A stretch of DNA of 57,520 bases from contig NZ_GL379590.1 of NCBI RefSeq assembly GCF_000143625.1, positions 97,326 through 154,845 on the forward strand, in the 5' to 3' direction. A program made the translations under genes and the position numbers. This document shows positions 18,064 through 27,145 of this stretch, one piece after another. The stretch comes from Candidatus Regiella insecticola LSR1. GTDB lineage: Bacteria; Pseudomonadota; Gammaproteobacteria; Enterobacterales; Enterobacteriaceae. How positions within the stretch are numbered: the first letter of the stretch is position 1; every line of letters starts with the position of its first letter. A model generated the notes under the pieces. The model ran no database searches. It was not told the origin of the DNA and was given only the letters and a program-made list of their open reading frames with translations.

Positions 18064-19059
18064 ATGAAACAAGTCGTATACGTAGCAAGCCCAAATAGCC
18101 AACAAATTGATGTGTGGCAATTAGATAGCTGTGGAAAATTAACTTGGCTACAAACTGAAAAAGTAAACGGTCAAGTACAACCGATGGTTATCAATCCGAA
18201 TAAAACTCACCTGTATATTGGTGTACGACCCGATTTTGCCATAATCACTTATCGTATTGCTGCCGATGGTAAGTTACAACCGTTGGCTAGAGCTGCACTG
18301 CCTGCTAGTCCAACACATATTTCAACTGATCTAGCGGGGAAGTTTTTGTTTTCGGCCTCTTACAGCGGCAATTGCGTCAGCGTTAGCCCAATAGATAACA
18401 ACGGGATGGTCAAAGACTGGACTCAACAACTGAATAACTTAAAGACACCTCATTCAGTGAATCAAGTTCCCACTAACCAACTACTATTAGTGCCTTGTTT
18501 AACAGAAGATAAGATAAAACTGTTTAATTTAACGCCTGATGGTGAATTGACACCGCATTTGCAGAAAGAACTCATTACGGCAAAAGGAGCGGGGCCGCGT
18601 CATATGGCATTCCATCCTAAACATCCTGTGAGTTATTGTGTGAATGAACTTAATAGTACGGTGGATGTATATCAATACAGCGATGATGCTAAACAATATA
18701 CTTTGATCCAAACAATTAATGCCTTGCCTGCTAATTTCTCTGATACCTGTTGGGCAGCGGATATTCATATCACACCGGATGGGCGTTATCTCTATATTAG
18801 TGATCGCACCACCAGCTTATTGGCGATTTTTACTGTTTCCAACGATGGAACTGTTATTACATTAATCGGGCATCAGCGAACAGAAGCTCAGCCGCGTGGA
18901 TTCAATATTGATTCTAATGGTGATTTTTTGATTGCCGCAGGGCAACAGTCCGATCACATCGTCGTTTATCGTATTGATAAAAGCTGTGGGAAATTAATCC
19001 AATTGGCGCGTCATGCAGCAGGTAAAGGCGCCATGTGGGTAAGCATAGTAGAGATTTAG
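18064..19059 (+). CDS. pgl: 6-phosphogluconolactonase
   Basis: Hydrolyses 6-phosphogluconolactone in the oxidative pentose phosphate pathway (YbhE type, seven-bladed beta propeller). The 331 aa contain repeated blade sequences ([67 protein letters not shown]). The start at ATG 18064 follows AAGGAGTG; the TTG three bases upstream is less likely. Its TAG overlaps the convergent TAA of the phosphopantetheinyl transferase by two bases, so the two genes share a compact 3' junction with no terminator between them. Confidence 0.94.
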   Translation: MKQVVYVASPNSQQIDVWQLDSCGKLTWLQTEKVNGQVQPMVINPNKTHLYIGVRPDFAIITYRIAADGKLQPLARAALPASPTHISTDLAGKFLFSASYSGNCVSVSPIDNNGMVKDWTQQLNNLKTPHSVNQVPTNQLLLVPCLTEDKIKLFNLTPDGELTPHLQKELITAKGAGPRHMAFHPKHPVSYCVNELNSTVDVYQYSDDAKQYTLIQTINALPANFSDTCWAADIHITPDGRYLYISDRTTSLLAIFTVSNDGTVITLIGHQRTEAQPRGFNIDSNGDFLIAAGQQSDHIVVYRIDKSCGKLIQLARHAAGKGAMWVSIVEI

Positions 19060-19787
19060 ACTGCTACCAAAGTGAAAACCTTATCCGCCATAAAATAATA
19101 TCTGGTAAAAATCATTTTTCCTTTCGGAAACGCTTTTGAGATCGGCTTGGTCAGCTCGAAAACCATAATATGGTTATCCGGCTCTAGATGTCTCAATGCC
19201 GCATAATCGAAGCCAAAATAGAAGCCCGCCTGGGGATAGAGCGCCTTGAAAAGGCTTTCCTTGGCAGAAAATACCGCGGTAAAAAGCTGATTATAAGGGT
19301 ATGTGAAGGAGATAAGAAGGCGAGACTCATCATCGTTGATGACGCTGTCACCGATGTCGATCACCTGCTCCCCGGCGATAAAATGCTCGATATCAACACC
19401 CAGAGCGGTAATGCCGTCAGACTGACTGACCGAACAGCAGGCAACATTGCGGCTGTGGTAGATAGACCCCATCAACGGGGACGGAAAGACGGGACACCTG
19501 TTCGCCCCAATGATCACTTGGGATGTTTCCACCGGGAACGCTTGGAGCGTGGCCTTGGCTGAATATCGGCCTGCAAGATATTCCATTCGGCGCTTGGGTA
19601 CCGCTCTGGATATCTGATCAGGACAGTGGATGCCGAATCGATGAAACAGATCATCTTCATATTGCTCCGGCGAAAAACGGCACATATGCACCCTGATGTC
19701 TGCGCGATCATGAAGCTCAAAGAAGTATTCTTCTGATATAAAGGGGTTGGCTGATACCACCCCACCGGCATGTTCCGTCGCCTGCAT
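19056..19787 (-). CDS. 4'-phosphopantetheinyl transferase (EntD/Sfp-like)
   Basis: Transfers phosphopantetheine from CoA to a Ser of carrier proteins, activating fatty acid, polyketide or non-ribosomal peptide synthases. Family motifs in order: [16 protein letters not shown], the Mg-binding GVDIE (after GITALGV), and [14 protein letters not shown] near the C-terminal third. About 243 aa, the size of EntD-like proteins. Start chosen at the ATG at 19787 (MQATEHAGG); further upstream the frame is repeat sequence. The start site is preceded by GAAGGGGATAT, whose AAGGGG comes from the right end of repeat R1, so a repeat now provides the ribosome binding site. Its natural partner is not next to it. 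The ketoacyl-synthase-type operon at 25.3 kb is one candidate, and ACP is another. Confidence 0.8.
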   Translation of the reverse strand: MQATEHAGGVVSANPFISEEYFFELHDRADIRVHMCRFSPEQYEDDLFHRFGIHCPDQISRAVPKRRMEYLAGRYSAKATLQAFPVETSQVIIGANRCPVFPSPLMGSIYHSRNVACCSVSQSDGITALGVDIEHFIAGEQVIDIGDSVINDDESRLLISFTYPYNQLFTAVFSAKESLFKALYPQAGFYFGFDYAALRHLEPDNHIMVFELTKPISKAFPKGKMIFTRYYFMADKVFTLVAV

Positions 19788-19917
19788 ATATCCCCTTCGC
19801 CTTTGAAGCCGCCGCATTATTGGCGGCGGGTATTCGCCTCATCAGGTAGTATCTCTACACTCATCGGTCTCACCCCCTGGGCGCCTAGCGGCAACTTCAA
19901 AGGCGAAGGGGATATAC
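19787..19917. repeat. R1 hairpin repeat
   Basis: TATATCCCCTTCGCCTTTG to CAACTTCAAAGGCGAAGGGG and ATATA. On the minus strand it forms the leader and ribosome binding site of the phosphopantetheinyl transferase. Confidence 0.88.
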
Positions 19918-19931
19918 AAGCCGCTACATTA

Positions 19932-20841
19932 GACCTCTTCGGAAACTATCATTTATCTAATTTCCATGTTATAAATTGCAGCAATCAGATTAAATCTTAA
20001 TCCAAAACGTTTTCGCCTGTTTCGATAACGGTCTGATACAATTTTAAATCTTTTAATCATACCAATGACATGTTCGTTTAATACACGCTGGCTTGATAAC
20101 GCACGATTGTTGCGTTTATCTTCTTTTGTTAAGGGATTTTTCTTTGTCTTTTTCTTAGGCAACGCCGAGTTTGAATGAATCTTGCCAAGCCCTTGGTAAC
20201 CTGTATCGGTAACTGTTTTGATGTCAGGATGTATTCGCACACCAGACTCCTTAAACAACCTAAAATCATGGCGCCTCCCATTCGTAAAGCTTGTACAGAT
20301 GACTGCTTTACTTTTTTTATCAACGAGCACTTGTGTTTTTAAGGTGTGTCGTTTCTTTTTTCCTGAGTAAAACGGCTTTTGTTTTTTTGGGGACGTTCAA
20401 TCGGCGTTTCTATGGCATCAATAAGAACCAGCTCATACTCCCTATCCCTTTTTAATACAGCTTTGCGTCCAGGTAGGGCAAAATCAGGATGCTTTATTAG
20501 CGTATTCTCTATCCATTTAATCGTTTCATAGCATGTGCTCTCACTCACGCCATAGCTTTGGCTGACATGAAAATAAGTGCGATATTCTCGTATATACTCC
20601 AGTGCCATTAATAAGCGCTCTTCTAAACCCCGCTTGGGTTTCCGACCTCCTTTCCCTTGCTTACTCTTATCTGCTTCATTCAATATCTTTATCATCTTTT
20701 CAAATGTACTGCGTTTAACACCCGTTAAGCGACGAAATTTTTCCTCTTCCAGTACTTTTATTACTTCATATTTCATGGCGGCTCCTTGTTCAGGAGTGTT
20801 TTACCAAAATTCTTATATGAATGCTAGTTTCCGAAGAGGTC
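19932..20841 (-). mobile_element. IS5-family insertion sequence, copy D
   Basis: 910 bp flanked by TA on both sides. It separates the R1 repeat from the P2-like gpR fragment. Confidence 0.93.
19953..20776 (-). CDS. IS5-family transposase (copy D), frameshifted pair
   Basis: Frames 20776-20339 and 20330-19953. One substitution, IDAIETP for IDATETP, next to the catalytic Asp; its effect is unknown. Confidence 0.87.
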
Positions 20842-20885
20842 TACTGGTTACGCCGCCATCAGCCGGACAGTATGGCCAATCACTA

Positions 20886-21772
20886 TGGCTTATGCGGTAT
20901 GAATTGATTTAAAATAAAGGGTCAGAAAACAAGGTATCGATATCACATAGTCGCTTTCTGCGAAGGGCTTTAGCTTGAGCCCATTTGTGCTCAATGGGAT
21001 TCATGTCAGGAGAATACGTGGGGAGATATTCGAGAATAAAGCCAGCTTTCTGTATAGCAGCCTGGATGTCTTGGCGTTTATGGAAGCGCACATTATCCAT
21101 CACAAGGACTGCCCCTGGAGGGGATTTTGGCAGTAAATCTTTGGGTGACCCAGGCATAAAAAATATCGCTGTTGATATGGCAGTCGAAGGTACAAACCGT
21201 AGTTAATTTTCCGTTAAGCTGTGCACCAATGACATTAGTACGTGCTTTGGCATGGCAATCGTGTTGGCCGTAACAGCGCTTCCCTTTCACTGAATAACCA
21301 TAAAGACGCGGCATATCATGAGCAAAACCGCTTTCATCCACGTTAGCCCTGGAGCTTAGTCTGAAAATCTTTTCGAGCTTGGACGTCGGCTTTGGGGGGA
21401 TAAAATGTTTTTTTTATAGCTAAAACCCGCCCGCTTTAAGGCATCACAGATACCCCTGGCACTCACACCCATCCGTGGCGCCCGCTCGTGCTGAGACGCG
21501 TCAGGGTAGGTTTCCACATCCAGAATCAACGCCGCTCTGTTTATTTTGGTAGCGGGTTTATTACGCGTCAAACAAGGCTCCAGGCGTTTCGCCCATCGCA
21601 TCAAACTGGCACTTCCTACACCAAAACGGTCGGCGGTTTCAGCATAAGTGAGGGCTTCTTTCTTTTTGAAAGCCAATACATGTTGACGAAATTTTAAGGG
21701 ATAAGTCATTTTGGTATTTATAGGTCAATAAATCATTTCGATATTGTACGTCAATTTATAACACCTAAGCCA
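20886..21772 (-). mobile_element. IS630-family insertion sequence
   Basis: About 887 bp with imperfect inverted ends (TGGCTTATGCGGTATGAATT / AATTTATAACACCTAAGCCA) and TA on both sides, the target of IS630/Tc1-mariner elements. Confidence 0.82.
20909..21709 (-). pseudogene. IS630-family transposase, decayed
   Basis: Three frames give one protein in order. The helix-turn-helix part is 21709-21356 (TYPLKFRQHVLAFKKKEALT, TADRFGVGSASLMRWAKR). The first catalytic Asp is in MDESGFAHDMPRLYGYSVKG (21341-21093). The C-terminal DDE part is 21157-20909 (VLVMDNVRFHKRQDI, YLPTYSPDMNPIEHKWAQAK). At least two frameshifts, near 21350 and 21130, mean it cannot make a full transposase. IS630 transposases act on TA sites, which is relevant to the TATA-ended repeats. 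Confidence 0.85.
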
Positions 21773-21976
21773 TAAACGTGCAGAGAGCTTCACTTTTGAA
21801 GCCGATCATATCAATCACAGCCTGCGTGATATCAGTATCAATCTCAAACTGACTGAACGGGTGATCGTCAAAGAACAACAGGGGATGTTACAGGTCACCC
21901 ACAAGGATGAACCGCCGGATCCGGATACCACTGACCTTCACTATGAACGCTTTATCAAAAAAGAAAAAGTGGCACC

Positions 21977-22432
21977 ATGACAACGCTAAAGCCCGGTGAT
22001 CCACTGAGCCAAGCGCTCGCCCACCTGCTGAAACAATTATCTCCGGCACTCCGAAAAGCCTTCACCCGCCAGATAGCCAAACAATTACGGCAGAGGCAAA
22101 AGCAGCGTATCCAAGCACAACAGGCGCCCGATGGCACCCCGTTTGCGCCGCGCAAGCAAAAACGCCGTGATAAACACGGACGCATTAAACGCAAGATGTT
22201 TAGCCAATTACGCACCGCCCGCTTTTTAAAGCATAACAATAGCGCAGAGGAAGCCACAGTGAGTTTTGCGCGCCCTGTCACACCCGTAGCACGGGTGCAT
22301 CATTATGGCCTACGGGATAAAGTCGCGCGCAACGGTGTCACCGTACGCTATGAACGCCGTCCGCTACTGGGGTTGACTGATAAGGATATTGAAAGGATCA
22401 CTGATATGGCGTTGATGCATTTGGTGAATTAG
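21977..22432 (+). CDS. S: P2-like tail completion protein S
   Basis: 151 aa, basic N-terminal half (RQIAKQLRQRQKQRIQAQQ, PDGTPFAPRKQKRRDKHG). A conserved C-terminal region follows (ARVHHYGLRDKVARNGVTVR, YERRPLLGLTDKDIERI), as in phage virion morphogenesis proteins of the P2 gpS family. gpS works with gpR in joining head and tail. ATG at 21977 overlaps the gpR stop (ATGA). It is intact but isolated: no other P2 structural genes follow, only a toxin-antitoxin pair on the other strand. Confidence 0.82.
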   Translation: MTTLKPGDPLSQALAHLLKQLSPALRKAFTRQIAKQLRQRQKQRIQAQQAPDGTPFAPRKQKRRDKHGRIKRKMFSQLRTARFLKHNNSAEEATVSFARPVTPVARVHHYGLRDKVARNGVTVRYERRPLLGLTDKDIERITDMALMHLVN

Positions 22433-22444
22433 GAATGTTGTATC

Positions 22445-22888
22445 TCAATAGCAGGTAGTTGCTGGAATGAGATGCAAACTCCGTGCACCATTATGTACAG
22501 CATCTGTCTCCAAACGTCGATCAAAAGTAGCAAGTTGTCCGTTGTGAGCACAAGCTAGTGCTAAAAGATAACTATCAGTCAGTTGAGCCGAAGTGAGTAA
22601 GCGTGTTGCATCCAGTTTTTCAGTATCCAATAAACTAATGTCGTCTGGCCAAAAACAATGACCGGGCAATGAGCACAACGTTGTCATCAATTCTGCCACC
22701 GCAGCAGGTGTGCCGGGTGAATTTGGATACCGTCCATGCCCCACAATACGTAGCACACCATTTTGGGTTAATGGGCAGGTAGCCCAATCTTGTCCTTGTT
22801 TTTCAAACCAAGTATGTGCAGCATCATGTTGAATATGGGCGGGATCAACCAGTGCTATTAACACATTAACATCGAGTAAAAATATCAT
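22445..22888 (-). CDS. vapC: PIN-domain toxin (VapC-like)
   Basis: 147 aa PIN-fold ribonuclease. The N-terminus MIFLLDVNVLIALVDPAH contains the first catalytic Asp. Further acidic residues lie in SAQLTDSYLLALACAH and LATFDRRLETDAVHN, the expected order for the metal-binding set. The ATG directly follows the antitoxin stop (no spacing), so the two are translationally coupled. Typical VapC toxins cleave RNA, often initiator tRNA; the target here is unknown. Probably carried in with the phage debris around it. Confidence 0.85.
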   Translation of the reverse strand: MIFLLDVNVLIALVDPAHIQHDAAHTWFEKQGQDWATCPLTQNGVLRIVGHGRYPNSPGTPAAVAELMTTLCSLPGHCFWPDDISLLDTEKLDATRLLTSAQLTDSYLLALACAHNGQLATFDRRLETDAVHNGARSLHLIPATTCY

Positions 22889-23113
22889 TTATGGCAACTC
22901 ATCACGTAATTGGTTTACTAACTCTGGTGTCACTAACATTCCATCACTACGTACTAACAACAGCGGAATACCATTACGTTTAGGATGACTCGGTACATGT
23001 AATGCTTGTCTAGCCAGTGATGAAATCACTGCCCCCAAACTCTTATTTTGTCTAGCTGCTAGCCCCTTAGCTGCCGCAAGGATATCATCATCAATAGCAA
23101 GTGTAGTTCGCAT
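22889..23113 (-). CDS. vapB: Ribbon-helix-helix antitoxin (VapB-like)
   Basis: About 74 aa. The N-terminal MRTTLAIDDDILAAAKGLAA is a VapB/Arc-type ribbon-helix-helix pattern, with a C-terminal toxin-binding tail (PLLLVRSDGMLVTPELVNQL). The ATG at 23113 was chosen because GGGAGAAAAT precedes it; a start eight codons upstream lacks a site. Antitoxins of this class bind the operon promoter with the toxin, so the region 23114-23315 likely holds the operator. In that region I see only a short minus-strand open frame with a CPQC motif that I cannot assign. Confidence 0.82.
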   Translation of the reverse strand: MRTTLAIDDDILAAAKGLAARQNKSLGAVISSLARQALHVPSHPKRNGIPLLLVRSDGMLVTPELVNQLRDELP

Positions 23114-23340
23114 ATTTTCTCCCGTAGATAGCATCAATCATCAGACATCTTACATCAAATGATCTTTTTTGTCATCGATGTTCACAGTTCAACATGTAGT
23201 TCCTTTCTCTGTCCCACTCCCCACACAACGCTGTTCACATGCTCCCGCGCCCGATAGGCGGCACACTGAGGGCATGAAAACTTTCGATAATGCAGACTAT
23301 CGGTAATTGTCAATGTAGTTGTCGCCCAGGATGTAAAATC

Positions 23341-24441
23341 CTAGGCTGCTTTTCTGGCGTCTGGTTTCACCTTTTTTTCTCTGGATTTTTGTGGATTTAA
23401 ATGGACTTCTTTCACATACGGCCACTGACGGATTTGACCTGCCCAGCGTGTAGGGTTTGCAGCGCGTGCCTTTTCATACACTGTGTTACGCTGAGCTAAT
23501 AGGGCTTTATCAAGGCCTGCATGTCTTTGTGCAGGTGTGACAAATTCAATGGCACTGTGGCGATGTTCTTGATTATACCAGTGCACCACGTGTTCGACCC
23601 ATGCGCGGGCGTCTTGCAGGTTGTCAAAAGGGTTAACCGGGTACTCAGGGCGATATTTTAGCGTCTTGAAGGCCGATTCAGAATAGGGATTGTCGTTGCT
23701 CAGGGAGGGTCGACTCAACGAAGTCGCTATTCCCAATGTTTCGAGCGTAAACAACAGGATAGCGCCTTTCATCGGGCTGCCGTTGTCGGAGTGTAGGGTG
23801 ACTTGACCGGGCAAAATCCCCTCACGCTGACAAATATCTTTGATCATATCACTGGCATGCTGGGCACTTTCTTCAGCATATACCTGCCAACCGACAATCT
23901 TACGGCTAAAAATATCGAGGAAAAGGTAGAGGTAAAAATACTGGCCTTTAATACGGCTGGGGAGATAAGTGATATCCCAACTGTAGAGCTGGTTGGGCGC
24001 GGTGGCACAGAGTGCCCGAGGCTTAAAACGTGGTTTTGCCGGGCGTTCTGCTCGTCGATGCTTCAGTTGCCTGGCGTCCCGCAATACGCGATAAAAAGTG
24101 GATTCGGAGGCGAAATAGAGCCCTTCATCAGCCAACATCGGCACAATTTGACTCGGGGGTAAATGAGCAAATTTGGCCGAAGAGGTTATTTCCAGTAGCT
24201 TAGCCCGCTCACAGGGTGAGAGTTTGTGGGGCGGCGGCGCTGTTCGGCGCGTTCGGCCATCCACTTGCTCGATAGCTTTCTGCCAGCGCTGTAGGGTTCG
24301 CGTGCTTAGCCCAATCAGGAGACAAGCCTGTTGTTGCCGCGCTCCGGCCTGCGTTGATTCAGTAATCCACATCATAATAGACTGGCGCTGTTCGGGAATA
24401 ATCATTTTTCCTCTTACTGCGTTGTGTTCGCTTCGGGTCAC
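23341..24441 (-). CDS. IS3-family transposase OrfB
   Basis: 366 aa. An N-terminal helix-turn-helix (LIGLSTRTLQRWQKAIEQ) is followed by the rve integrase core: first Asp in LYSWDITYLPS, second in VTLHSDNGSPMKG, Glu in NPYSESAFKTLKYRPEY, then WYNQEHRHSAIEFVTPAQRH. All catalytic residues are present. OrfA overlaps by about 80 bp, so OrfAB fusion by -1 frameshift is expected. Confidence 0.9.
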   Translation of the reverse strand: MTRSEHNAVRGKMIIPEQRQSIMMWITESTQAGARQQQACLLIGLSTRTLQRWQKAIEQVDGRTRRTAPPPHKLSPCERAKLLEITSSAKFAHLPPSQIVPMLADEGLYFASESTFYRVLRDARQLKHRRAERPAKPRFKPRALCATAPNQLYSWDITYLPSRIKGQYFYLYLFLDIFSRKIVGWQVYAEESAQHASDMIKDICQREGILPGQVTLHSDNGSPMKGAILLFTLETLGIATSLSRPSLSNDNPYSESAFKTLKYRPEYPVNPFDNLQDARAWVEHVVHWYNQEHRHSAIEFVTPAQRHAGLDKALLAQRNTVYEKARAANPTRWAGQIRQWPYVKEVHLNPQKSREKKVKPDARKAA

Positions 24442-24652
24442 AAAAATCCGCGCGCCATTGCTTCAGGTGATGAACAAAAATACCCTGCCCCCTGCACCAA
24501 GAGGCGAGTTCACTTTCTGCTAAACAACTTCTTAGCTTCCTCGGCGGCACGTTAAGTTCATCCGCAATGGCTTTCATTGTACGCCCATTCCGATGATAAA
24601 CCTTACACAGCGCCTGCTCTTTAAACTCTTCCGAATACGTCGGTTTTTCCAT
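24359..24652 (-). CDS. IS3-family transposase OrfA
   Basis: 97 aa helix-turn-helix protein (KPTYSEEFKEQALCKVYH, TMKAIADELNVPPRKLRS) with a Leu-rich second half. It covers the start of OrfB in another frame. Confidence 0.83.
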   Translation of the reverse strand: MEKPTYSEEFKEQALCKVYHRNGRTMKAIADELNVPPRKLRSCLAESELASWCRGQGIFVHHLKQWRADFCDPKRTQRSKRKNDYSRTAPVYYDVDY

Positions 24653-24680
24653 GATTATATCGCCTCTTTATTAGTTCCCA

Positions 24681-24986
24681 TTAACGAAAATTAGAGGCGA
24701 CAACTAGACTGACACTGGGGGATAGCAAGGTTTGAATCAGTAAATCCGTATCTAATGCATTGATAATGTTAGCAATGCAATGGCGGCGGGGGATGCCGTT
24801 TTGATAAGTGCCATACTTTTTTAGCCAATCGAGCTGAGCTTCGCCAAAATCCTGGATTGATTTCCATCCCGAGGCTCCACTTAACACCGCGGCAAAAACT
24901 AAGAAAATCACATCGATCAATTGGTGCTTAATATTGATATCTTTACGCGGGTCAGGAATCAGGGCTAATTGCTTTAAAATGCTCAT
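24681..24986 (-). pseudogene. ISAs1-family transposase, 5' fragment
   Basis: Only the N-terminal domain remains: SILKQLALIPDPRKDINIKH, LIDVIFLVFAAVLSGASGWK, FGEAQLDWLKKYGTYQNGIP. The frame then runs into the IS3 end at about 24706 (last native residues LLSPSVS). The DDE domain is lost and is not found on the other side of IS3. Confidence 0.85.
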
Positions 24987-25069
24987 GGTTAGATATTCAT
25001 TAGGACAAATACTCTTATGATCATTCTGCCTACATAGAGTTCAAATTAAAGTGGGATCCCGCCCTGCTC

Positions 25070-25273
25070 CGTGAGCAACGACAATCCCTATTCTGAATCG
25101 GCCTTCAAGACGCTAAAATATCGCCCTGAGTACCCGGTTAACCCTTTTGACAACCTGCAAGACGCCCGCGCATGGGTCGAACACGTGGTGCACTGGTATA
25201 ATCAAGAACATCGCCACAGTGCCATTGAATTTGTCACACCTGCACAAAGACATGCAGGCCTTGATAAAGCCCT
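25070..25273 (+). mobile_element. IS3 OrfB internal fragment, inverted
   Basis: About 204 bp almost identical to the OrfB segment LSNDNPYSESAFKTLKYRPE to RHAGLDKAL of the full IS3, but on the opposite strand and without any IS end. It fuses in frame to the ketoacyl-synthase tail. Confidence 0.88.
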
Positions 25274-25334
25274 AGTAGTGCTATTTGGTACTGCGGCGGG
25301 TCTTTCTCTGGGGGGCATGGTGTTGCTACCATGA
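25274..25334 (+). pseudogene. 3-oxoacyl-ACP synthase III-like, last 19 codons only
   Basis: VVLFGTAAGLSLGGMVLLP is the kind of glycine-rich C-terminal strand (GxGxSxGGxxL) that ends KAS III/OleA-type enzymes. The rest was replaced by the IS3 fragment. Its TGA overlaps the ATG of the next gene (ATGA), showing it was the preceding gene of the operon. The family call rests on 19 residues and on context. Confidence 0.5.
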
Positions 25335-26353
25335 AAATACTGGTTACGGGCGCCACCAGTGGATTAGGAAGAAATGCAGTGGAGTGGTTATTACAAGAAG
25401 GGCACCAAGTTCATGCCAGTGGGAGAGATACTTTCGCTGGACAACAGCTCAGTAAGTTAGGCGCTAAGTTTACCTCGTTGGATTTGGCGACAGCAACCGC
25501 TGAACAATGTCGTCATTTAGTCAAAGGATGCGACATCGTTTGGCATTGTGCAGCAAAATCTTCCCCTTGGGGAAGCCGCGTCTCATTTTATGCAGCTAAT
25601 GTGGTGGCAACAGAAAAACTGGCGAAAGCCGCCGGTAAAGAGCGAGTAAAACGATTCATACATATATCGACCCCCTCAATTTATTTCGATTTTCAGCGCC
25701 ATCACGACATAGAAGAAAATTATCGCCCAAAAAAATTTGTTAACCACTACGCGGAAAGCAAATTTATTGCGGAGCAGCGTATTAGACAAATACTGCCAGA
25801 TTATCCAGGAACGACCTACATTATCTTGCGACCACGTGGGATATTTGGGGCACATGACCGAGTCCTTTTACCTCGTATCCTTTCACAGCTAAAAAGTAAT
25901 AATGGCGTATTGTATTTGCCGCGGGCAGGTCATGTTTATGTCGATGTTACTTTTGTATTGAATGTGGTTCATGCCATGAATATTGCCAGCCAAAATAAAC
26001 AGCTCACTTCTGGAGCGGCATTCAACATCACCAACCATCAGCCGCTTTATCTTGCCGACATGTTACAGCAATTATTCAGTCAACAAATGGGGATACATTT
26101 TCAGATCCGATCTATTTCCTACCCATTATTGTATGCGCTAGCCAGTGGTATGGAGCTATTGGCTTATTTTACCGGTAAAGCGCCAAAATTAACCCGTTAT
26201 ATTGCCGGGACGACTCATTTTGATATGACCCTGAGCCAAACCAAAGCCATCGGAGAGTTGGGATATCACCCCGGCTATTCAATGAATCAGGCGATTGAAT
26301 TGACAGGAAAAGCGCTAAAGGATGAGATGAATGGCTCAGATCACTACCTTTGA
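25331..26353 (+). CDS. NAD(P)-dependent epimerase/dehydratase (3-beta-HSD/OleD-like)
   Basis: 340 aa short-chain dehydrogenase of the extended type. The Rossmann loop is KILVTGATSGLGRNAVEWLL at the N-terminus, the catalytic Tyr-x-x-x-Lys is in VNHYAESKFIAEQ near residue 140, and the substrate-domain motif is RPRGIFGAHDRVLLPR. The closest groups are 3-beta-hydroxysteroid dehydrogenase-like enzymes, including OleD, which reduce a beta-keto group of long acyl substrates. The start overlaps the stop of the ketoacyl-synthase remnant and the end overlaps the next gene by 23 bp, indicating a tight operon. The actual substrate is unknown. Confidence 0.8.
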   Translation: MKILVTGATSGLGRNAVEWLLQEGHQVHASGRDTFAGQQLSKLGAKFTSLDLATATAEQCRHLVKGCDIVWHCAAKSSPWGSRVSFYAANVVATEKLAKAAGKERVKRFIHISTPSIYFDFQRHHDIEENYRPKKFVNHYAESKFIAEQRIRQILPDYPGTTYIILRPRGIFGAHDRVLLPRILSQLKSNNGVLYLPRAGHVYVDVTFVLNVVHAMNIASQNKQLTSGAAFNITNHQPLYLADMLQQLFSQQMGIHFQIRSISYPLLYALASGMELLAYFTGKAPKLTRYIAGTTHFDMTLSQTKAIGELGYHPGYSMNQAIELTGKALKDEMNGSDHYL

Positions 26354-27137
26354 AGTCGGTTATTGCTCACACCCTGGCTGTATGGTATTGCGTGGGGCTG
26401 GTTTTGGTATCAGAAAATTTCTGGCGCGCGCCTATTTTCTCGCGGTAGGAAATCGCTATTGGCTATGGGATACCGGTTATGCAGACCACTTTATTGAGCA
26501 AACAAAATACGGAATATTTCAAATTTATAGAAAAATGACGCCGGTTCATTTTAATCGACAAGAAAGTTTGATCAATCAGCTGACAGTATTAGGTATAGCT
26601 GAAAAAGAGTTTAACGGGTTGATTATTTCTCATTTTCACGGTGACCATATTGCTGGATTGCGTGATTTCAATCAATTGCCTGTCATCTGCTCTGGTGAAG
26701 GGTGGCAGCAGACCCGGCATTTACGTGGGATGGCAGCACTAAGACGCGCTTTTATCCCCGGATTAATCCCTGAAAATTTTGAATCCAGATTACAGTTTAT
26801 TGAGGCGTTTCCTAAAACAAGGTTACCTGCGGTACTGGCACCTTTTGAGCAGGGGTATCTGCTCCCTGATAGCGCGAGAGAAATTATTCTGGTTCCTCTG
26901 CCAGGCCATGCTGCAGGTCATATTGGTGCTTTTATTTTGACGGAACAAGGTTGGACGTTATTAGCGAGTGATGCCGCGTGGACGCCATTAAACTATCAGG
27001 AAATGCGGGGGCCTTCGCGCATGACTAATCTATTGATGGATAACCCAGGTGACTATTACCAGACACTAAAACGGCTTAATCAGCTTTACCTTAATGGTAA
27101 CGTGGATATCCGGTTGTGCCATGAGGGGGCGTTATAA
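26331..27137 (+). CDS. Metallo-beta-lactamase-fold hydrolase
   Basis: 268 aa. The metal site is IISHFHGDHIAGLRDF (H-x-H-x-D-H) near residue 100, with further ligands in PLPGHAAGHIG, LLASDAAWTP and a terminal His in RLCHEGAL. There is no signal peptide. An insertion rich in aromatic and basic residues follows the second strand (FLARAYFLAVGNRYWLWDTG). Family members hydrolyse thioesters, lactones and other esters. In this operon a thioesterase or lactonase role on an acyl intermediate is a reasonable guess but not shown. ATG at 26331 lies inside the end of the preceding gene. Confidence 0.8.
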   Translation: MAQITTFEVGYCSHPGCMVLRGAGFGIRKFLARAYFLAVGNRYWLWDTGYADHFIEQTKYGIFQIYRKMTPVHFNRQESLINQLTVLGIAEKEFNGLIISHFHGDHIAGLRDFNQLPVICSGEGWQQTRHLRGMAALRRAFIPGLIPENFESRLQFIEAFPKTRLPAVLAPFEQGYLLPDSAREIILVPLPGHAAGHIGAFILTEQGWTLLASDAAWTPLNYQEMRGPSRMTNLLMDNPGDYYQTLKRLNQLYLNGNVDIRLCHEGAL

Positions 27138-27145
27138 CGCAAAGT

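Larger units (their letters stand above)
20844..21979 (+). pseudogene. R: P2-like tail completion protein R, split by IS630
   Basis: Two pieces surround the IS630 element. The left piece (20844-20885) reads HQPDSMANH, matching the middle of P2 gpR. The right piece (21775-21979) reads KRAESFTFEADHI...DISINLKLTERVIVKE and ends with TGA at 21979. The 5' half of the gene is missing at IS copy D. The two halves are out of frame by one base even after excising the IS. gpR acts in P2 tail completion, and its stop overlaps the start of gpS, as in P2. Confidence 0.72.
23316..24706 (-). mobile_element. IS3-family insertion sequence
   Basis: About 1.39 kb with inverted ends TAGTTGTCGCC / GGCGACAACTA and two overlapping transposase genes. 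It is inserted in an ISAs1-family element, whose remaining 5' part lies to the right. The target duplication is not clear. Confidence 0.85.
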
